A stretch of 43,710 bases of DNA. Origin: an uncultured Lachnospiraceae bacterium. Lineage in GTDB: Bacteria > Bacillota > Clostridia > Lachnospirales > Lachnospiraceae. The position numbers were made by a program, and so were the translations under genes. The notes beneath the pieces were generated by a model. That model saw only the letters and a program-made list of their open reading frames with translations. It made no database searches and had not been told where the DNA came from. The stretch lies in the NCBI GenBank assembly GCA_947577185.1, contig CANPUE010000019.1, forward strand, positions 1-43,710. The letters are read 5' to 3'. This document shows, piece by piece, positions 1 through 9,589 of this stretch. Numbering within the stretch: position 1 is the first letter of the stretch; each line of letters opens with the position of its first letter.

Positions 1-101
1 ATAATTTCCATAATTTATCATAACACACTGGCATAATATTTCCCTACCTTTTATTATCTCGTATTAGCATATCAAACTTCCCTCTATATATCAAGATAAT
101 C

Positions 102-1457
102 TCACGAAATCATGAGTTTTCGAATTTTTCTGTTCAGCATTTTAGTCGTAAAAACAGGCGCTAAAAATTCATAGGGGATAAGTGAAACGGTATTGGCCGC
201 TACTACTCCAATCCAGCTTCCCGTCAAATGAACAAGCAGATAAGAAAGAGGAAAAAATATCAGTATAGCAAATGTCATCCCGATTAACTGTACTTTAAAA
301 TAAGACAGTCCGTTTCCAATTGTAGTATTCACACTATGCAAAACTGCTATCGTATTAGAAAAGACAAATACCAGTGCATAACCATAGCTGACTGCAATTG
401 CCCCCTCCCCGATCCATATATCGACCACCCCTGGTAATATGGGTATAATGCATAATTCCAGTAAAACACATAATAAGACTGCCAGTAAAAATATCTTATA
501 AATTTTTCTGATCCACTGATAATTTTTTTGCGCCTGTGCTTTCGTAACCGCAGACCAGATCGGTGTTAATGTCAGCGAAACGATCATGCCACCTGTTTTG
601 AATATTTTATAGTATATTTGATACTCTACAACATAATCCGCTGATGTCAAATAAGTTATAACAAACTCGTTTGTCGATGAAATCACCATATATGCAATCT
701 GAAGCCATAAAATAGAAATTCCTATTGTAAAAATATCTTTTATACAATCTTTTCTGAAAAAGTGTATCGACGGCATATGATCTTTGAGGAGATATCTGAA
801 TACAATCCATGTACAGACTATATATGGCAAATTAATCGCACATACATTGACAATAGACATTGTTTTCAAATTCATTTCCAGACTTCCAGAAGGAATAACA
901 CACAATAATACTAAAATGATTATGTTAGGAACCAATGTCAGAAAATTGACAATTGCAGAATATTGAATTGCATACAAAATAGCTGTAATGATTTTCAAAA
1001 CAACATTGATCACTACACCAAAAAATACAATCTGCACACATTCAATAAGAACCGAATCAGATATTGCATAAGAACTGATATGAAAGATTTTATTCCAGTT
1101 TAATCGGGAAATAATAATTTCCCCCACAACTAACACAATACTTCCGATCAAGATCATAAACACGTATGTTGTTGAGATCAGGCTTGTAATCTGCTCTGTA
1201 TTCTTTTCTTCAATAGCCGGAGGCAGTTTATTACGCAATCCATGTCCTAACCCTAAATCAAACAGAGTTACCCAGCTTAATACGGAAAGTATTGTATACC
1301 AAAGTCCAAGTATCGTATTGTCATTGAAAAAATTAATATATAGCGGCAACAAAATAAAGGATACAATAACAGCTCCACCCTTTACGATAAATGCGCCTGC
1401 CATATTTTTTATTATTTGTAAATCTCTATCTGACAGTTTCCTCAGTTTTTCAATCAT
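102..1457 (-). CDS. wzx: Wzx-type polysaccharide flippase
   Basis: This 451-residue protein is almost entirely hydrophobic, with about 12 to 14 predicted membrane spans and a MATE/PST-like opening (KGGAVIVSFILLPLYINFF, near residues 26-44). Known members of this family flip undecaprenyl-linked repeat units across the cytoplasmic membrane. It is the last gene of the polysaccharide operon and lies directly after the polymerase gene, the usual Wzx/Wzy pairing. The start has a GGAAGG ribosome binding site. Base composition is clearly more AT-rich than in the regulatory genes of the same operon, as is common for exchangeable serotype cassettes. The family call is firm; the substrate cannot be read from sequence. 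Confidence 0.85.
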   Translation of the reverse strand: MIEKLRKLSDRDLQIIKNMAGAFIVKGGAVIVSFILLPLYINFFNDNTILGLWYTILSVLSWVTLFDLGLGHGLRNKLPPAIEEKNTEQITSLISTTYVFMILIGSIVLVVGEIIISRLNWNKIFHISSYAISDSVLIECVQIVFFGVVINVVLKIITAILYAIQYSAIVNFLTLVPNIIILVLLCVIPSGSLEMNLKTMSIVNVCAINLPYIVCTWIVFRYLLKDHMPSIHFFRKDCIKDIFTIGISILWLQIAYMVISSTNEFVITYLTSADYVVEYQIYYKIFKTGGMIVSLTLTPIWSAVTKAQAQKNYQWIRKIYKIFLLAVLLCVLLELCIIPILPGVVDIWIGEGAIAVSYGYALVFVFSNTIAVLHSVNTTIGNGLSYFKVQLIGMTFAILIFFPLSYLLVHLTGSWIGVVAANTVSLIPYEFLAPVFTTKMLNRKIRKLMIS

Positions 1458-1539
1458 AAACCTTCCAACTTCTTCGCAACTCTATTTTCTAACAGATTTT
1501 CAATGAAATATTCTCAATCTCATTTCACAATTAACATCC

Positions 1540-2607
1540 TCAGTTTTTAAAGAGATATGTCTCATAAGGCATGATACTTCCGTAATTACTGTATATGCGA
1601 TATGAAAAATAAAACAATGCCAGTGCATAAATAACAAATTTATAAACTTTGCGGTATCTATTTACATAACAGATTACAATAGGAAACATAAGTATGATGA
1701 ATATCTGCAAGTACAGATTTTCCCTTACAATAAAAATTTCTGTTGAAAAGCATACTCCTAAAAGAATTTCACCCCATAACAAGACGCTGCTTTTAAGCAA
1801 AATCTGTTCTTTATTATGATCCAGCGCATAATTTCTTTGTATCCACATTGCATAGAAGAATGTTAAAATATAAGCCACCTGCATTACAACATTCCTGCCG
1901 CTTGCTTTAAACACACCTAATAAATAAGATGAATATCCGGCAAAACTGCTTGTAAAAAGATTAAATAATACATTAACAGAAAGTAATCCCAATACCGACA
2001 ATGCAACCGCATAATATACTCGTTTTTTCGTCCATTTTACAGCAAATACTATAATAATCAAAATACCAATGATGGCAGAAATATGAACCGATATTGCCAG
2101 CGGCAATAGAAATACTGCAATTTTTTTCTTGTCTTTAAGAAATAACGCCGCCGAAAGAAATACCATACATAAAGCCATATTTTGTCGTGCAACATTCATA
2201 GCCTGTAATGCGAACAACAAATAATATAAGAGTACTGCCTGCATTTGATCAATATCAAATAAACTAATTGCGATCCAGGTTATAATCACAATGAAATATC
2301 CCGATACAAACATATATAAATTGGGATTCGTGCCAAATATCAACGACACAGCCTTAAATAATACTGCCCATCCCGGAAATTTAGAATAGGCCCTCACCAG
2401 ATCCAACATGCCCCCACTATAGTCAATCAACATTTTATAGGCATTATAATATTGAAAAGTATCTGTACCTGTATAGCAGGAACGAAATGCCATAATCCCA
2501 CCGATATGTATCGCTGAAATGATCAGAAAAAACTTTTTTTTAATATTGAAATATTTGAATAGTTTCGAATAAATAAGTAAAAAAATCAGATTAACAAAAT
2601 AAAACAT
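1540..2607 (-). CDS. wzy: EpsG/Wzy-type polysaccharide polymerase
   Basis: This is a multi-spanning membrane protein of 355 residues from the start I prefer (ATG at 2607, preceded by a GGGAGAGG sequence); an upstream in-frame start at 2652 would add 15 non-hydrophobic residues. The sequence has EpsG-family hallmarks: the segment FRSCYTGTDTFQYYNAY near the first external loop and repeated aromatic-rich helices. EpsG-like proteins polymerise lipid-linked repeat units outside the membrane. Its place between a glycosyltransferase gene and the flippase gene fits a Wzx/Wzy-dependent pathway. Wzy proteins diverge strongly, so function is inferred from topology and context. Confidence 0.8.
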   Translation of the reverse strand: MFYFVNLIFLLIYSKLFKYFNIKKKFFLIISAIHIGGIMAFRSCYTGTDTFQYYNAYKMLIDYSGGMLDLVRAYSKFPGWAVLFKAVSLIFGTNPNLYMFVSGYFIVIITWIAISLFDIDQMQAVLLYYLLFALQAMNVARQNMALCMVFLSAALFLKDKKKIAVFLLPLAISVHISAIIGILIIIVFAVKWTKKRVYYAVALSVLGLLSVNVLFNLFTSSFAGYSSYLLGVFKASGRNVVMQVAYILTFFYAMWIQRNYALDHNKEQILLKSSVLLWGEILLGVCFSTEIFIVRENLYLQIFIILMFPIVICYVNRYRKVYKFVIYALALFYFSYRIYSNYGSIMPYETYLFKN

Positions 2608-2664
2608 TTCGCCTCTCCCAATTATCTGTCTGGGTAATTCTTCTAAATGCAAAGAGCAATTAGC

Positions 2665-3462
2665 TTACTTAAATTTTATAATATTTTTTCCCCGTTTCTG
2701 CATACTCCATATCATAAAGAATGTTGGAAAAAGTTTCTTGATCATTTCTTTTATATATCTCAAAGCTGAATTTTTTTTCTTCCAGTTCAATCCATATCTG
2801 GCCATCAGCATATTATCTTCTTTATCACAAAGCTTTGTCATTTTATTAGACACACCTTCCAGGTCTCTGTCCGAAATGATTGCGTTAACTCTGGTAAAAA
2901 CACATCCATTTCTTTTTAATCGAAGCATCTGATCATAGTCGGCTTTAATTTTGTACTGACAGTCAAATGGATACTGTCGCAATAATTCTTTCCTGACAAA
3001 TAACGATTGATGGCATAACGTCATCCCTGCTTCGAGAAAATCTGCACTATGATTGGTAATATAACCTTTTTTTTCGGACAGTCGAAGCAAAGTATGCCCA
3101 TATATCACATCAACTCCAGACCAGTCTTTCCGATTGAACACATCATCAATAACAGCCTCATTATAAAACAGATCTCCGGCATTCATAAATATAACCCAGT
3201 CTCCACTACAATTTTTAACGGCCACATTCATCGCATCGTAAATACCACGGTCTTTAGATACTATGTGTTGAAGCGATATACCTTTCTTTTCAAACAATGA
3301 CTTATATTTGTTTATTATTTGATTCGTATTATCTTTGGAATAACCGTCCTTAATGACATATTCTATATTTTGATAATTCTGTTTCAATACAGATTGCATC
3401 GTTTTTTCTATCTCTGATTCCGCATTATAACATACAGTAACCACTGAAATTTTTATATTCAT
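2665..3462 (-). CDS. Family 2 glycosyltransferase
   Basis: This 265-residue protein starts with the GT-A fold signature of family 2 transferases (KISVVTVCYNAESEIEKTM, then VIKDGYSKDNT in place of the usual IVDDGSTDGT). MNAGD near residue 94 sits where the metal-binding DXD-like element is expected. It resembles the WcaE/colanic-acid type of GT2. It should add one sugar of the repeat unit at the cytoplasmic face; donor and linkage are unknown. It lies 21 bases after the next upstream GT2 gene and 57 bases ahead of the polymerase start, consistent with one transcript. The tail after residue 240 is basic and hydrophobic, perhaps for membrane association. Confidence 0.85.
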   Translation of the reverse strand: MNIKISVVTVCYNAESEIEKTMQSVLKQNYQNIEYVIKDGYSKDNTNQIINKYKSLFEKKGISLQHIVSKDRGIYDAMNVAVKNCSGDWVIFMNAGDLFYNEAVIDDVFNRKDWSGVDVIYGHTLLRLSEKKGYITNHSADFLEAGMTLCHQSLFVRKELLRQYPFDCQYKIKADYDQMLRLKRNGCVFTRVNAIISDRDLEGVSNKMTKLCDKEDNMLMARYGLNWKKKNSALRYIKEMIKKLFPTFFMIWSMQKRGKNIIKFK

Positions 3463-3483
3463 TCTTTCATTCCGATTCCATTT

Positions 3484-4440
3484 CTATTTTAGAGACTCAA
3501 CAACCAGCAAAAATAATCTATAGACTCTTTGCCCCCCCAAACTCACTAAAGCTGCCAGTCTTTCCTTTGTTTGAGATTGCTTATCAAAAATAACAGTTTT
3601 TCTGTATTTTCTAATAGTTTTCCATACTCTGTTCCTGATTTCTTTCTCATCCCATGGTATCGTTTTATAGATAAGACGCATGGAATTCATTCGGCGGTTT
3701 ATCAATGCCTTCTCCATGTTGATTTCATGACCAGTCAATATGTTTTCTATCATATCCATTGCGTCTATCCCTGACAGTTTTCTCTTCCAGTTTCCATAAT
3801 GTGTCAAACTGTCTCTGCGAATTCTGTATCCGTACAATGGTGTTGAAATAAATGGAATAGTCGATTTATAGGACACTAAAATTTCCAGAAGCATCAAAAT
3901 ATCTTCGCATATAAATAAGCCTGCCTGAAATCTCAGATCGCGATATTTATTTTTTCTATAAACTGAACGTGTAATACACAATTGCTTTCTATGGTATAAC
4001 AATTCCTCAATCATCTGCCATGCTGTCAATTCCTCAAATATAATGTCAGATGGAGCAGTCTGTGAAATATTGTTTTCCAGTTTTCTGGATGCAAAACAAA
4101 CCAGATCATAACCTTTTTTAAAGAAATCTACCATAACTTCTAAAAATCTGTCAAATATAACATCATCACTGTCCAGAAAAACAATGATCTCTCCCTGCAC
4201 CATATCTAATCCTTTGTTCCTTGCCGCAGATACACCTTCATTTTCCTGAAAGTACGCTGAGAACCTTTTGTCCTGCTCGACAAACTTTTTATAAATCAGG
4301 TTACTGCCATCCGTAGAACCATCGTCAATTAAAATAACCTCAAAATCTCTGAATGTCTGATGCATAACACTACTCAGACACTGCTCCAGGTATTTTTCAC
4401 AATTATATATTGGTATGATAATTGACGCATATACACTCAA
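3484..4440 (-). CDS. Family 2 glycosyltransferase
   Basis: This is a GT2 enzyme with the opening YASIIIPIYNCEKYLEQCL, the nucleotide-binding IDDGSTDGS and the metal-binding LDSDD. I prefer a TTG start at 4440 because a GGAGAGG ribosome binding site lies five bases before it; a GTG at 4461 opens the same frame but would place that site inside the gene. It has about 318 residues, typical of EPS transferases. It would add a sugar to the lipid-linked repeat unit. A run of seven G (coding strand) occurs near the 3' end (3532-3538), a possible slippage site. The donor sugar is unknown. Confidence 0.82.
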   Translation of the reverse strand: MSVYASIIIPIYNCEKYLEQCLSSVMHQTFRDFEVILIDDGSTDGSNLIYKKFVEQDKRFSAYFQENEGVSAARNKGLDMVQGEIIVFLDSDDVIFDRFLEVMVDFFKKGYDLVCFASRKLENNISQTAPSDIIFEELTAWQMIEELLYHRKQLCITRSVYRKNKYRDLRFQAGLFICEDILMLLEILVSYKSTIPFISTPLYGYRIRRDSLTHYGNWKRKLSGIDAMDMIENILTGHEINMEKALINRRMNSMRLIYKTIPWDEKEIRNRVWKTIRKYRKTVIFDKQSQTKERLAALVSLGGQRVYRLFLLVVESLK

Positions 4441-4489
4441 AATAACCTCTCCTGGCTTCACTGCCTGCTTACTTTTATATCTCCAACAC

Positions 4490-5740
4490 TCATTTTCCTT
4501 TTACCACTGCGTGTCCATTTTTAATTCTTCTGGCTATTTGGTAAATACCGATCATGATCAGGAATTTTCTGGTCAGTCTTTTCATCTTCACTTTCAGGCT
4601 GTCAGGATAATATTTCCTCCAGAGATCTATCGGTGTCTTCCGCGCATAATCATAGAAAAAACGGATTCTTTTTTCGGTATTTGTTAAAGGTAAATCCTCA
4701 TACATGGATTCTGTATTTTCACTGATCAGCTTCGTTACAGGCACTTCATATAATGAGATTATATTTTTTTGAGCCAATTCCTCAATCACCTTTTTCCCTT
4801 TTATGGAATGTGCCAATACTTTATTTGTCCCTTTATCATCGTCCATTTTTTTATTGTACAGGTTAACATTAAAACAATCCCAAAGAGTAAGATCGCTCTT
4901 CCTGTTCTGTTCCCTGTACTGGCAATGATAACAAGTCGATCTATTATATATATTTTCAAAAAACGCTCTAAGCAGCCCGTCCGACTCCGGTCCTCTGGCA
5001 TAAATGCACTTCCTGTCACTGTATATTGTCATCGCAGTGTATTTATATCCCCACCTTTTCTCACGGAATTGTACTCTCGTTATTGTTTTTTTTAATGACT
5101 GTCTCTGAAATTCCAGATAATTTCTAAAAACACCCGGTGAGAGAATCCCTCTGCACACAACATCTACGGTCAACAACTTATCGTATTCTCTTCCCAAAAA
5201 AGAAAAAAGCCCGGCAATCTGACAGGGCGTTCCCGAAAACAAAACATATCTGTCCTGTTGCAAAAAGTTTTTTACCAATTCATAACTTTTGCCTACATTA
5301 CTTTGTACATATTTGCTTCCTCTGAATTTCTCACAGTCTTTTACAGTTTCGGCAAAACTATGAACAACCGACTGCTTATCATCCAATAATGCACCAAAAA
5401 CAACTCCACCCTGCCAGATACACCACATTGCCAATGCCCCGAAAATACCTCCCGATGTGCTCATAATACGTATATTCGTATCTGTATTCTGTGCAATGTA
5501 TCCTTTCTGTTCTTCTATTCTATCAGATCTGTCAAAATCTTCACGGTTAAGAGACGGACAGATTCTATAACACATTCCGCAATTCGTGCACTTTTTCCTG
5601 TCAATTCCTGGAAAGATAAACCCTTCTTCATCCTCCACAATATCAATTGCCCCGCTTGGACAAATATTATAGCATGCCATACACCCGTAACAATTTTCTT
5701 TCCTGATCAGATAACTGTTTATTCTCTTTTCCATCATCAT
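4490..5740 (-). CDS. FrhB-like Fe-S protein of polysaccharide locus
   Basis: This 416-residue protein has two N-terminal 4Fe-4S ferredoxin motifs (CYGCMACYNICP at about residues 18-29 and CTNCGMCYRICP at about 51-62), followed by the coenzyme F420 hydrogenase/dehydrogenase beta-subunit N- and C-terminal domains. Homologues are common in Firmicute and Bacteroidota polysaccharide clusters next to pyruvyl transferases. The redox reaction is not established; a flavin-dependent reduction tied to sugar decoration is a reasonable inference. It overlaps the upstream pyruvyl transferase gene by four bases (ATGA type), so the two are probably translationally coupled. The basic C-terminal tail resembles a peripheral membrane segment. 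Confidence 0.82.
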   Translation of the reverse strand: MMMEKRINSYLIRKENCYGCMACYNICPSGAIDIVEDEEGFIFPGIDRKKCTNCGMCYRICPSLNREDFDRSDRIEEQKGYIAQNTDTNIRIMSTSGGIFGALAMWCIWQGGVVFGALLDDKQSVVHSFAETVKDCEKFRGSKYVQSNVGKSYELVKNFLQQDRYVLFSGTPCQIAGLFSFLGREYDKLLTVDVVCRGILSPGVFRNYLEFQRQSLKKTITRVQFREKRWGYKYTAMTIYSDRKCIYARGPESDGLLRAFFENIYNRSTCYHCQYREQNRKSDLTLWDCFNVNLYNKKMDDDKGTNKVLAHSIKGKKVIEELAQKNIISLYEVPVTKLISENTESMYEDLPLTNTEKRIRFFYDYARKTPIDLWRKYYPDSLKVKMKRLTRKFLIMIGIYQIARRIKNGHAVVKGK

Positions 5741-6915
5741 TGTTTACTATCCAGTAAATTCCTCAAATAATCCCATGACTCTTTCTGAAAATCGCATAAA
5801 TTGTCATTTACAGACTGAAAATCTATTTCATCAGCCATACAGTCTTCTATCCGGCTGTCTTTTCCTAACATTCTTCTCTGCAGACCTAATTTCCCTAAAA
5901 TGCTATATAATCTCGAATTTGTTGAAACCTTTTTCTGATCATTAAAACGCCTGAAACACCAGATATTCCTGTTTTCTATCAATGAAAATAACGTACAATG
6001 ATAGGAATCAGTAAATATTTCATCCGCATTTCTGATCCAATTCAGAAATTCTACCGGTGATGATTCAATCAATAAATGGTCAAAATACTTTTCATCATAA
6101 GGTACATAGGCATCCAGATGAACTAATGCAACTGTCTGCAATTTTCTCCTGGCAGCATAACGCTTGATCCATTCTCTCTGCCATCTGTTATTTCCAAGAA
6201 GATACACAAAAATATATCTGGATCTGCACACTTCCTGGTAAGGTATTTTTGCCTTCCATTCATCTTTATTAAGCATGATAACCGGGTCTGCAACAATCGG
6301 GCAATCTATACCGGCTACTTCCATAATGATTTTTTTACCACTGTCCTCACGCACAGAAACATAATCAAGATCTTTTAACATTTCTCTGTATTTGTTTCTA
6401 TATTTGTAAGGAATCCTGCTGACGCCAAAACTTGGGGCGTATACTGCTTTTACAACATGGGGGGTCTGGACAAAATTCAATGTATATATATCAGTTATAA
6501 CACTGGACGGCAGCCAAACCTGATCACTTCCGAGTAAAACAACTTCATACTTTTCCGCTAAATCAGAAGCGTCCGAAAATCCATTCACTTTATCTGTTAA
6601 AACCAGAAACTGTTCAGCAAAATCCTCAAATTTTTTTCTACGTTGCTTTATCTTCCTTCCATATGACAAATTAAGTTTTTCATATAATTTACTGAAATAC
6701 ATCCTCCCCTTACTTTGCAGTAAAAATGCGAAATCTCCGCTAAGGAAATAGAATTTCATTTTCTTTGTTTTTATCGTTTTCCATAAACCGTCCAGATTTA
6801 ACATCACCGGTTCTGTATCAAGTTTTTTGAGCATTTCCAGAGTCGCAAATGCCTGCAACATTGAACCATAATTAATTGTTTTGTATCCTGTATAAACTAA
6901 TATCTTTTTTTTCAT
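5737..6915 (-). CDS. Polysaccharide pyruvyl transferase
   Basis: This 392-residue protein matches the polysaccharide pyruvyl transferase family (CsaB/WcaK/PssM type): an opening YTGYKTINYGSMLQAFAT, LLGSDQVW, SVREDSG, and TDSYHCTLFSLI near the end, the expected order for this GT-B-like fold. Family members transfer pyruvate from phosphoenolpyruvate to a sugar, forming an acidic ketal. This implies an anionic polysaccharide. Some family members act in other reactions, so the ketal is inferred. The gene is coupled to the following FrhB-like gene. Confidence 0.85.
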   Translation of the reverse strand: MKKKILVYTGYKTINYGSMLQAFATLEMLKKLDTEPVMLNLDGLWKTIKTKKMKFYFLSGDFAFLLQSKGRMYFSKLYEKLNLSYGRKIKQRRKKFEDFAEQFLVLTDKVNGFSDASDLAEKYEVVLLGSDQVWLPSSVITDIYTLNFVQTPHVVKAVYAPSFGVSRIPYKYRNKYREMLKDLDYVSVREDSGKKIIMEVAGIDCPIVADPVIMLNKDEWKAKIPYQEVCRSRYIFVYLLGNNRWQREWIKRYAARRKLQTVALVHLDAYVPYDEKYFDHLLIESSPVEFLNWIRNADEIFTDSYHCTLFSLIENRNIWCFRRFNDQKKVSTNSRLYSILGKLGLQRRMLGKDSRIEDCMADEIDFQSVNDNLCDFQKESWDYLRNLLDSKQ

Positions 6916-6969
6916 GGATATCCTTAATCAACCCTTTTATCATACGGATCTGTTCACTCATATGCCAGT

Positions 6970-7959
6970 CTATCTCAGAATATATTTCATTGGCTTTATA
7001 TAAGCATGTACGAAACCAGTTAAAAACAATCTCATTTTATCCGGCATGAGCAACGCTGCCTTTCTTGCTGCTTTTTTTACTTTGCTCCTGTTATCTTTTC
7101 TTAATTTCTCTTCTCTCCAGGGTGTTCTTTGCTTACAGTCAAGCCACCTTTGAGCATATGGATGCCGACAGCCTTCCACCCATGGTCTTACATCCAGATA
7201 AGTCGAAGTAAAATGGACGATTCTTGCATCTTTTAATGCTTTTTCACGCTCTGCTTCTGTGTAATTAATGTGGGATTTTCTATATAGAACTAATTCTTTG
7301 ATTGTAAAATAAAATGACAATGACGTTAGATTAAATTCAGGAGACAATCTTATCAACTCTTTCGCCAGGATTCCATTCAAAACAGACTCATCTGCATATT
7401 CTAATCTGCCTTTCTTTCTGAATATGAACTCTTTCGCTGCATTGTCCTTTTTTTCCAAACGCCATTTATCAAGATCAATCAAAAACATACCCGCATTAAA
7501 ATAATAATCTTCCTTTGACAGGCCAATTGCCTTTTTATGCAGGTTCCCCATCGCTTCACATACTCCTGCACCGATATTTCCCTGCAGATCCATGTTCCAC
7601 AACTCTTTCAGGGAACCTACTATTAAGGTATCACAATCAATATAAATTAGTTTGTGGATATCTTTATAGTCTTTGAATACTTCGCCTAAAAAAACACGCG
7701 AAAAGACATTTTCAATCCACCAATGCATTTCAATATTACAGACAAGCAGTTCCTTCATATCAGGCTTAGGTATGAAAAATATTTTTCTGTCAAAAGAATC
7801 TACGATCAGTCTGAGTTTATCACGATTATTTTCCGTAATATTCTCAACAATCAAAAAAATATTTATTTCATCAGCGTCCAAATTATTCTCCAGAAGGGAA
7901 TAAATTGATACTCCGGCAATCATCACATAATTATTATCACATAAATACATCACATTCAT
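6970..7959 (-). CDS. Family 8 glycosyltransferase
   Basis: This 329-residue protein carries GT8 features: MNVMYLCDNNYVMIAGVSIY at the N-terminus, the DXD metal site in YIDCDTLIVG near residue 108, and YFNAGMFLIDLDKWR. GT8 enzymes are retaining transferases that use UDP-sugars, often UDP-galactose or UDP-glucose. It is the first AT-rich gene of the serotype-like cassette and follows the initiating transferase by 10 bases. The basic C-terminal segment, ending in a hydrophobic patch, fits membrane association with the lipid-linked acceptor. Confidence 0.85.
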   Translation of the reverse strand: MNVMYLCDNNYVMIAGVSIYSLLENNLDADEINIFLIVENITENNRDKLRLIVDSFDRKIFFIPKPDMKELLVCNIEMHWWIENVFSRVFLGEVFKDYKDIHKLIYIDCDTLIVGSLKELWNMDLQGNIGAGVCEAMGNLHKKAIGLSKEDYYFNAGMFLIDLDKWRLEKKDNAAKEFIFRKKGRLEYADESVLNGILAKELIRLSPEFNLTSLSFYFTIKELVLYRKSHINYTEAEREKALKDARIVHFTSTYLDVRPWVEGCRHPYAQRWLDCKQRTPWREEKLRKDNRSKVKKAARKAALLMPDKMRLFLTGFVHAYIKPMKYILR

Positions 7960-7969
7960 ATCGATCTGC

Positions 7970-8683
7970 CTAATATGCCCCCCCCGCCTCGAAAACGGCC
8001 GGAATCGTCTTCACGATCATCTTGATATCTGTCCAAAGGCTCATGTCCTCTATGTAATCAAGATCGAGTTCAACCCATTCTTCCCATTTGATATCGGCCC
8101 GGCCGCTGATCTGCCAGTAACAGGTCAGTCCCGGCTGTATGATAAGGCGCTGCTTCTCATACGAACTGCACGCTTCCATCTGGAAAGTCAGGATGGGTCT
8201 TGGACCAACGATACTCATGTCACCTTTGATGATATTAATCAGCTGAGGCAGTTCATCGATAGAAAAGCGTCTGATCACTCTGCCGACTTTGGTGACTCTC
8301 GGATCATTTTTGATCTTAAAGGCATGGCCCGTCTGTTCGTTCTGCTCCATCATCGCCTGAAATTCTTTTTCCGCGTTAACATACATGCTTCGGAACTTAT
8401 ATAATCGGAACGGTTTCATATCTTTTCCGGCTCTTGGCTGTGTAAAGATGACCGGGCCGTTATCCTCCAGCTTAATGGCGATGGCTGTCACCAGAAAGAC
8501 CGGAGAAAGCACGAGCAGCGCTGCTGCGGATAAAAAGACATCCATGCTCCTTTTTATCCACTTATAGGCAGTGCTTTTTTTCTGATATACCTCACGCATA
8601 TGACTCCTGCTCATACTTACCTCCACGATAGGAGCGATCGGCGTTGCTGCTGGTTCTGTCATGACGTTCTCACGCATATTCAT
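7970..8683 (-). CDS. Initiating sugar-phosphate transferase (WcaJ/CpsE family)
   Basis: This 237-residue protein is a short polyisoprenyl-phosphate hexose-1-phosphate transferase. It has a single N-terminal hydrophobic segment (about residues 47-70) and the catalytic domain with KRSMDVFLSAAALLVLSP, FRLYKFRSM, RFSIDELPQL and GDMSIVGPRP, then the C-terminal PGLTCYWQISGR. It moves a sugar phosphate from a UDP-sugar to undecaprenyl phosphate, beginning repeat-unit assembly. The coding strand ends in a G8 run (7978-7985), so slippage would change only the last residues. It closes the GC-richer part of the operon; the next gene is AT-rich. Confidence 0.88.
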   Translation of the reverse strand: MNMRENVMTEPAATPIAPIVEVSMSRSHMREVYQKKSTAYKWIKRSMDVFLSAAALLVLSPVFLVTAIAIKLEDNGPVIFTQPRAGKDMKPFRLYKFRSMYVNAEKEFQAMMEQNEQTGHAFKIKNDPRVTKVGRVIRRFSIDELPQLINIIKGDMSIVGPRPILTFQMEACSSYEKQRLIIQPGLTCYWQISGRADIKWEEWVELDLDYIEDMSLWTDIKMIVKTIPAVFEAGGAY

Positions 8684-8738
8684 AACTCTGCTCCCTTCCG
8701 GATTTTGAAAACAGTGTCTTCCACTGATGCACCGTCTC

Positions 8739-9503
8739 TTACTGTGCCGAAGATACAGAAGGCGCCGGTGAAGCCTGGGACTGTGTGGATACGGCAGTTT
8801 CTGCGGGTGCTGTCAGTTCAGGTGCGGAAGACGATGTTACTGCAGATGCTGCAGACGGGGTCGTTGCAGACGGTACCGCTGCCGGTGCAGCTGCAGAAGG
8901 CATCTGAGCCGCTGTATTTGCGGACGCTGCCGGTGCCGGAATCGTTGTAACAACAGGCAGTTCAACAAATGCCAACGTTCCAAGGGATGTCATATTAACA
9001 ACAACATGATCTTCTCTGATCTCACTGACGGTCAGTTCTACCCATACGCCGTCTACGAGCTGATAAACTTTTACGTTGCGGCCTGCTTTCATGCCTTTCA
9101 TGTAGAAGTTAACTTTTGCGCTGTTAAAATTGCGGATGGATGCACTGATCTTTGCAACATTCAATACTGTACCGTTTAATGATGCCGCATGTTTTTTGGC
9201 CGAGTCTACTTCCTGACGTACCGGTTTAAGTACGGAAAAGGTCTGATTACTGGGCGCACCGTTGATAATGACATGGCCTCCCTGACCTAACGGCAGAACA
9301 CTGTCGAGTCCCGGTACTTCTGTTACCGCATTGTTCATATATTCTCCCACTGTCTTGTTTTCCGCCGCCGCGCCGTCAGCTACCGCCGCCGTTACAGAAG
9401 ATGCAACGACTGCCTCAGCCGTCGGGCTTGTGGCCGCCATAACAGGCATGGAGAATGCCATTACACTTGCCAATGTGAACACAGATAATTTCTTCAGTTT
9501 CAT
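8739..9503 (-). CDS. Secreted Ala/Ser/Pro-rich protein of EPS operon
   Basis: I do not recognise a named family. The 254-residue product has a clear Sec signal peptide (basic KLKK, hydrophobic core, probable cleavage after MPVMA). Residues about 60-180 look like a folded beta-type domain (segments such as NFYMKGMKAGRNVKVYQL and SLGTLAFVELP). From about residue 185 the sequence is low complexity, rich in Ala, Ser, Pro and Thr, like a linker running into the wall or polymer layer. No LPXTG or NPQTN sorting signal is visible. It follows the sortase-like lipoprotein gene and has a good GGAGG ribosome binding site. A role in handling the exported polymer is inferred from position only. Confidence 0.75.
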   Translation of the reverse strand: MKLKKLSVFTLASVMAFSMPVMAATSPTAEAVVASSVTAAVADGAAAENKTVGEYMNNAVTEVPGLDSVLPLGQGGHVIINGAPSNQTFSVLKPVRQEVDSAKKHAASLNGTVLNVAKISASIRNFNSAKVNFYMKGMKAGRNVKVYQLVDGVWVELTVSEIREDHVVVNMTSLGTLAFVELPVVTTIPAPAASANTAAQMPSAAAPAAVPSATTPSAASAVTSSSAPELTAPAETAVSTQSQASPAPSVSSAQ

Positions 9504-9589
9504 GATAGATTCCTCCTTTAAGAAGTCATATGTGGTTTATATTCACGCTCTGCAGCGAAAATATCATTATAAATATAAGCGGAGAGCAG

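Noticed and set aside
1..101. Promoter or terminator after the flippase gene
   Set aside because: Only AT-rich sequence is visible; no hairpin with T run on the minus strand.
8600..8950. Plus-strand ORF across the secreted protein gene
   Set aside because: Low-complexity shadow of the Ala-rich tail on the other strand.
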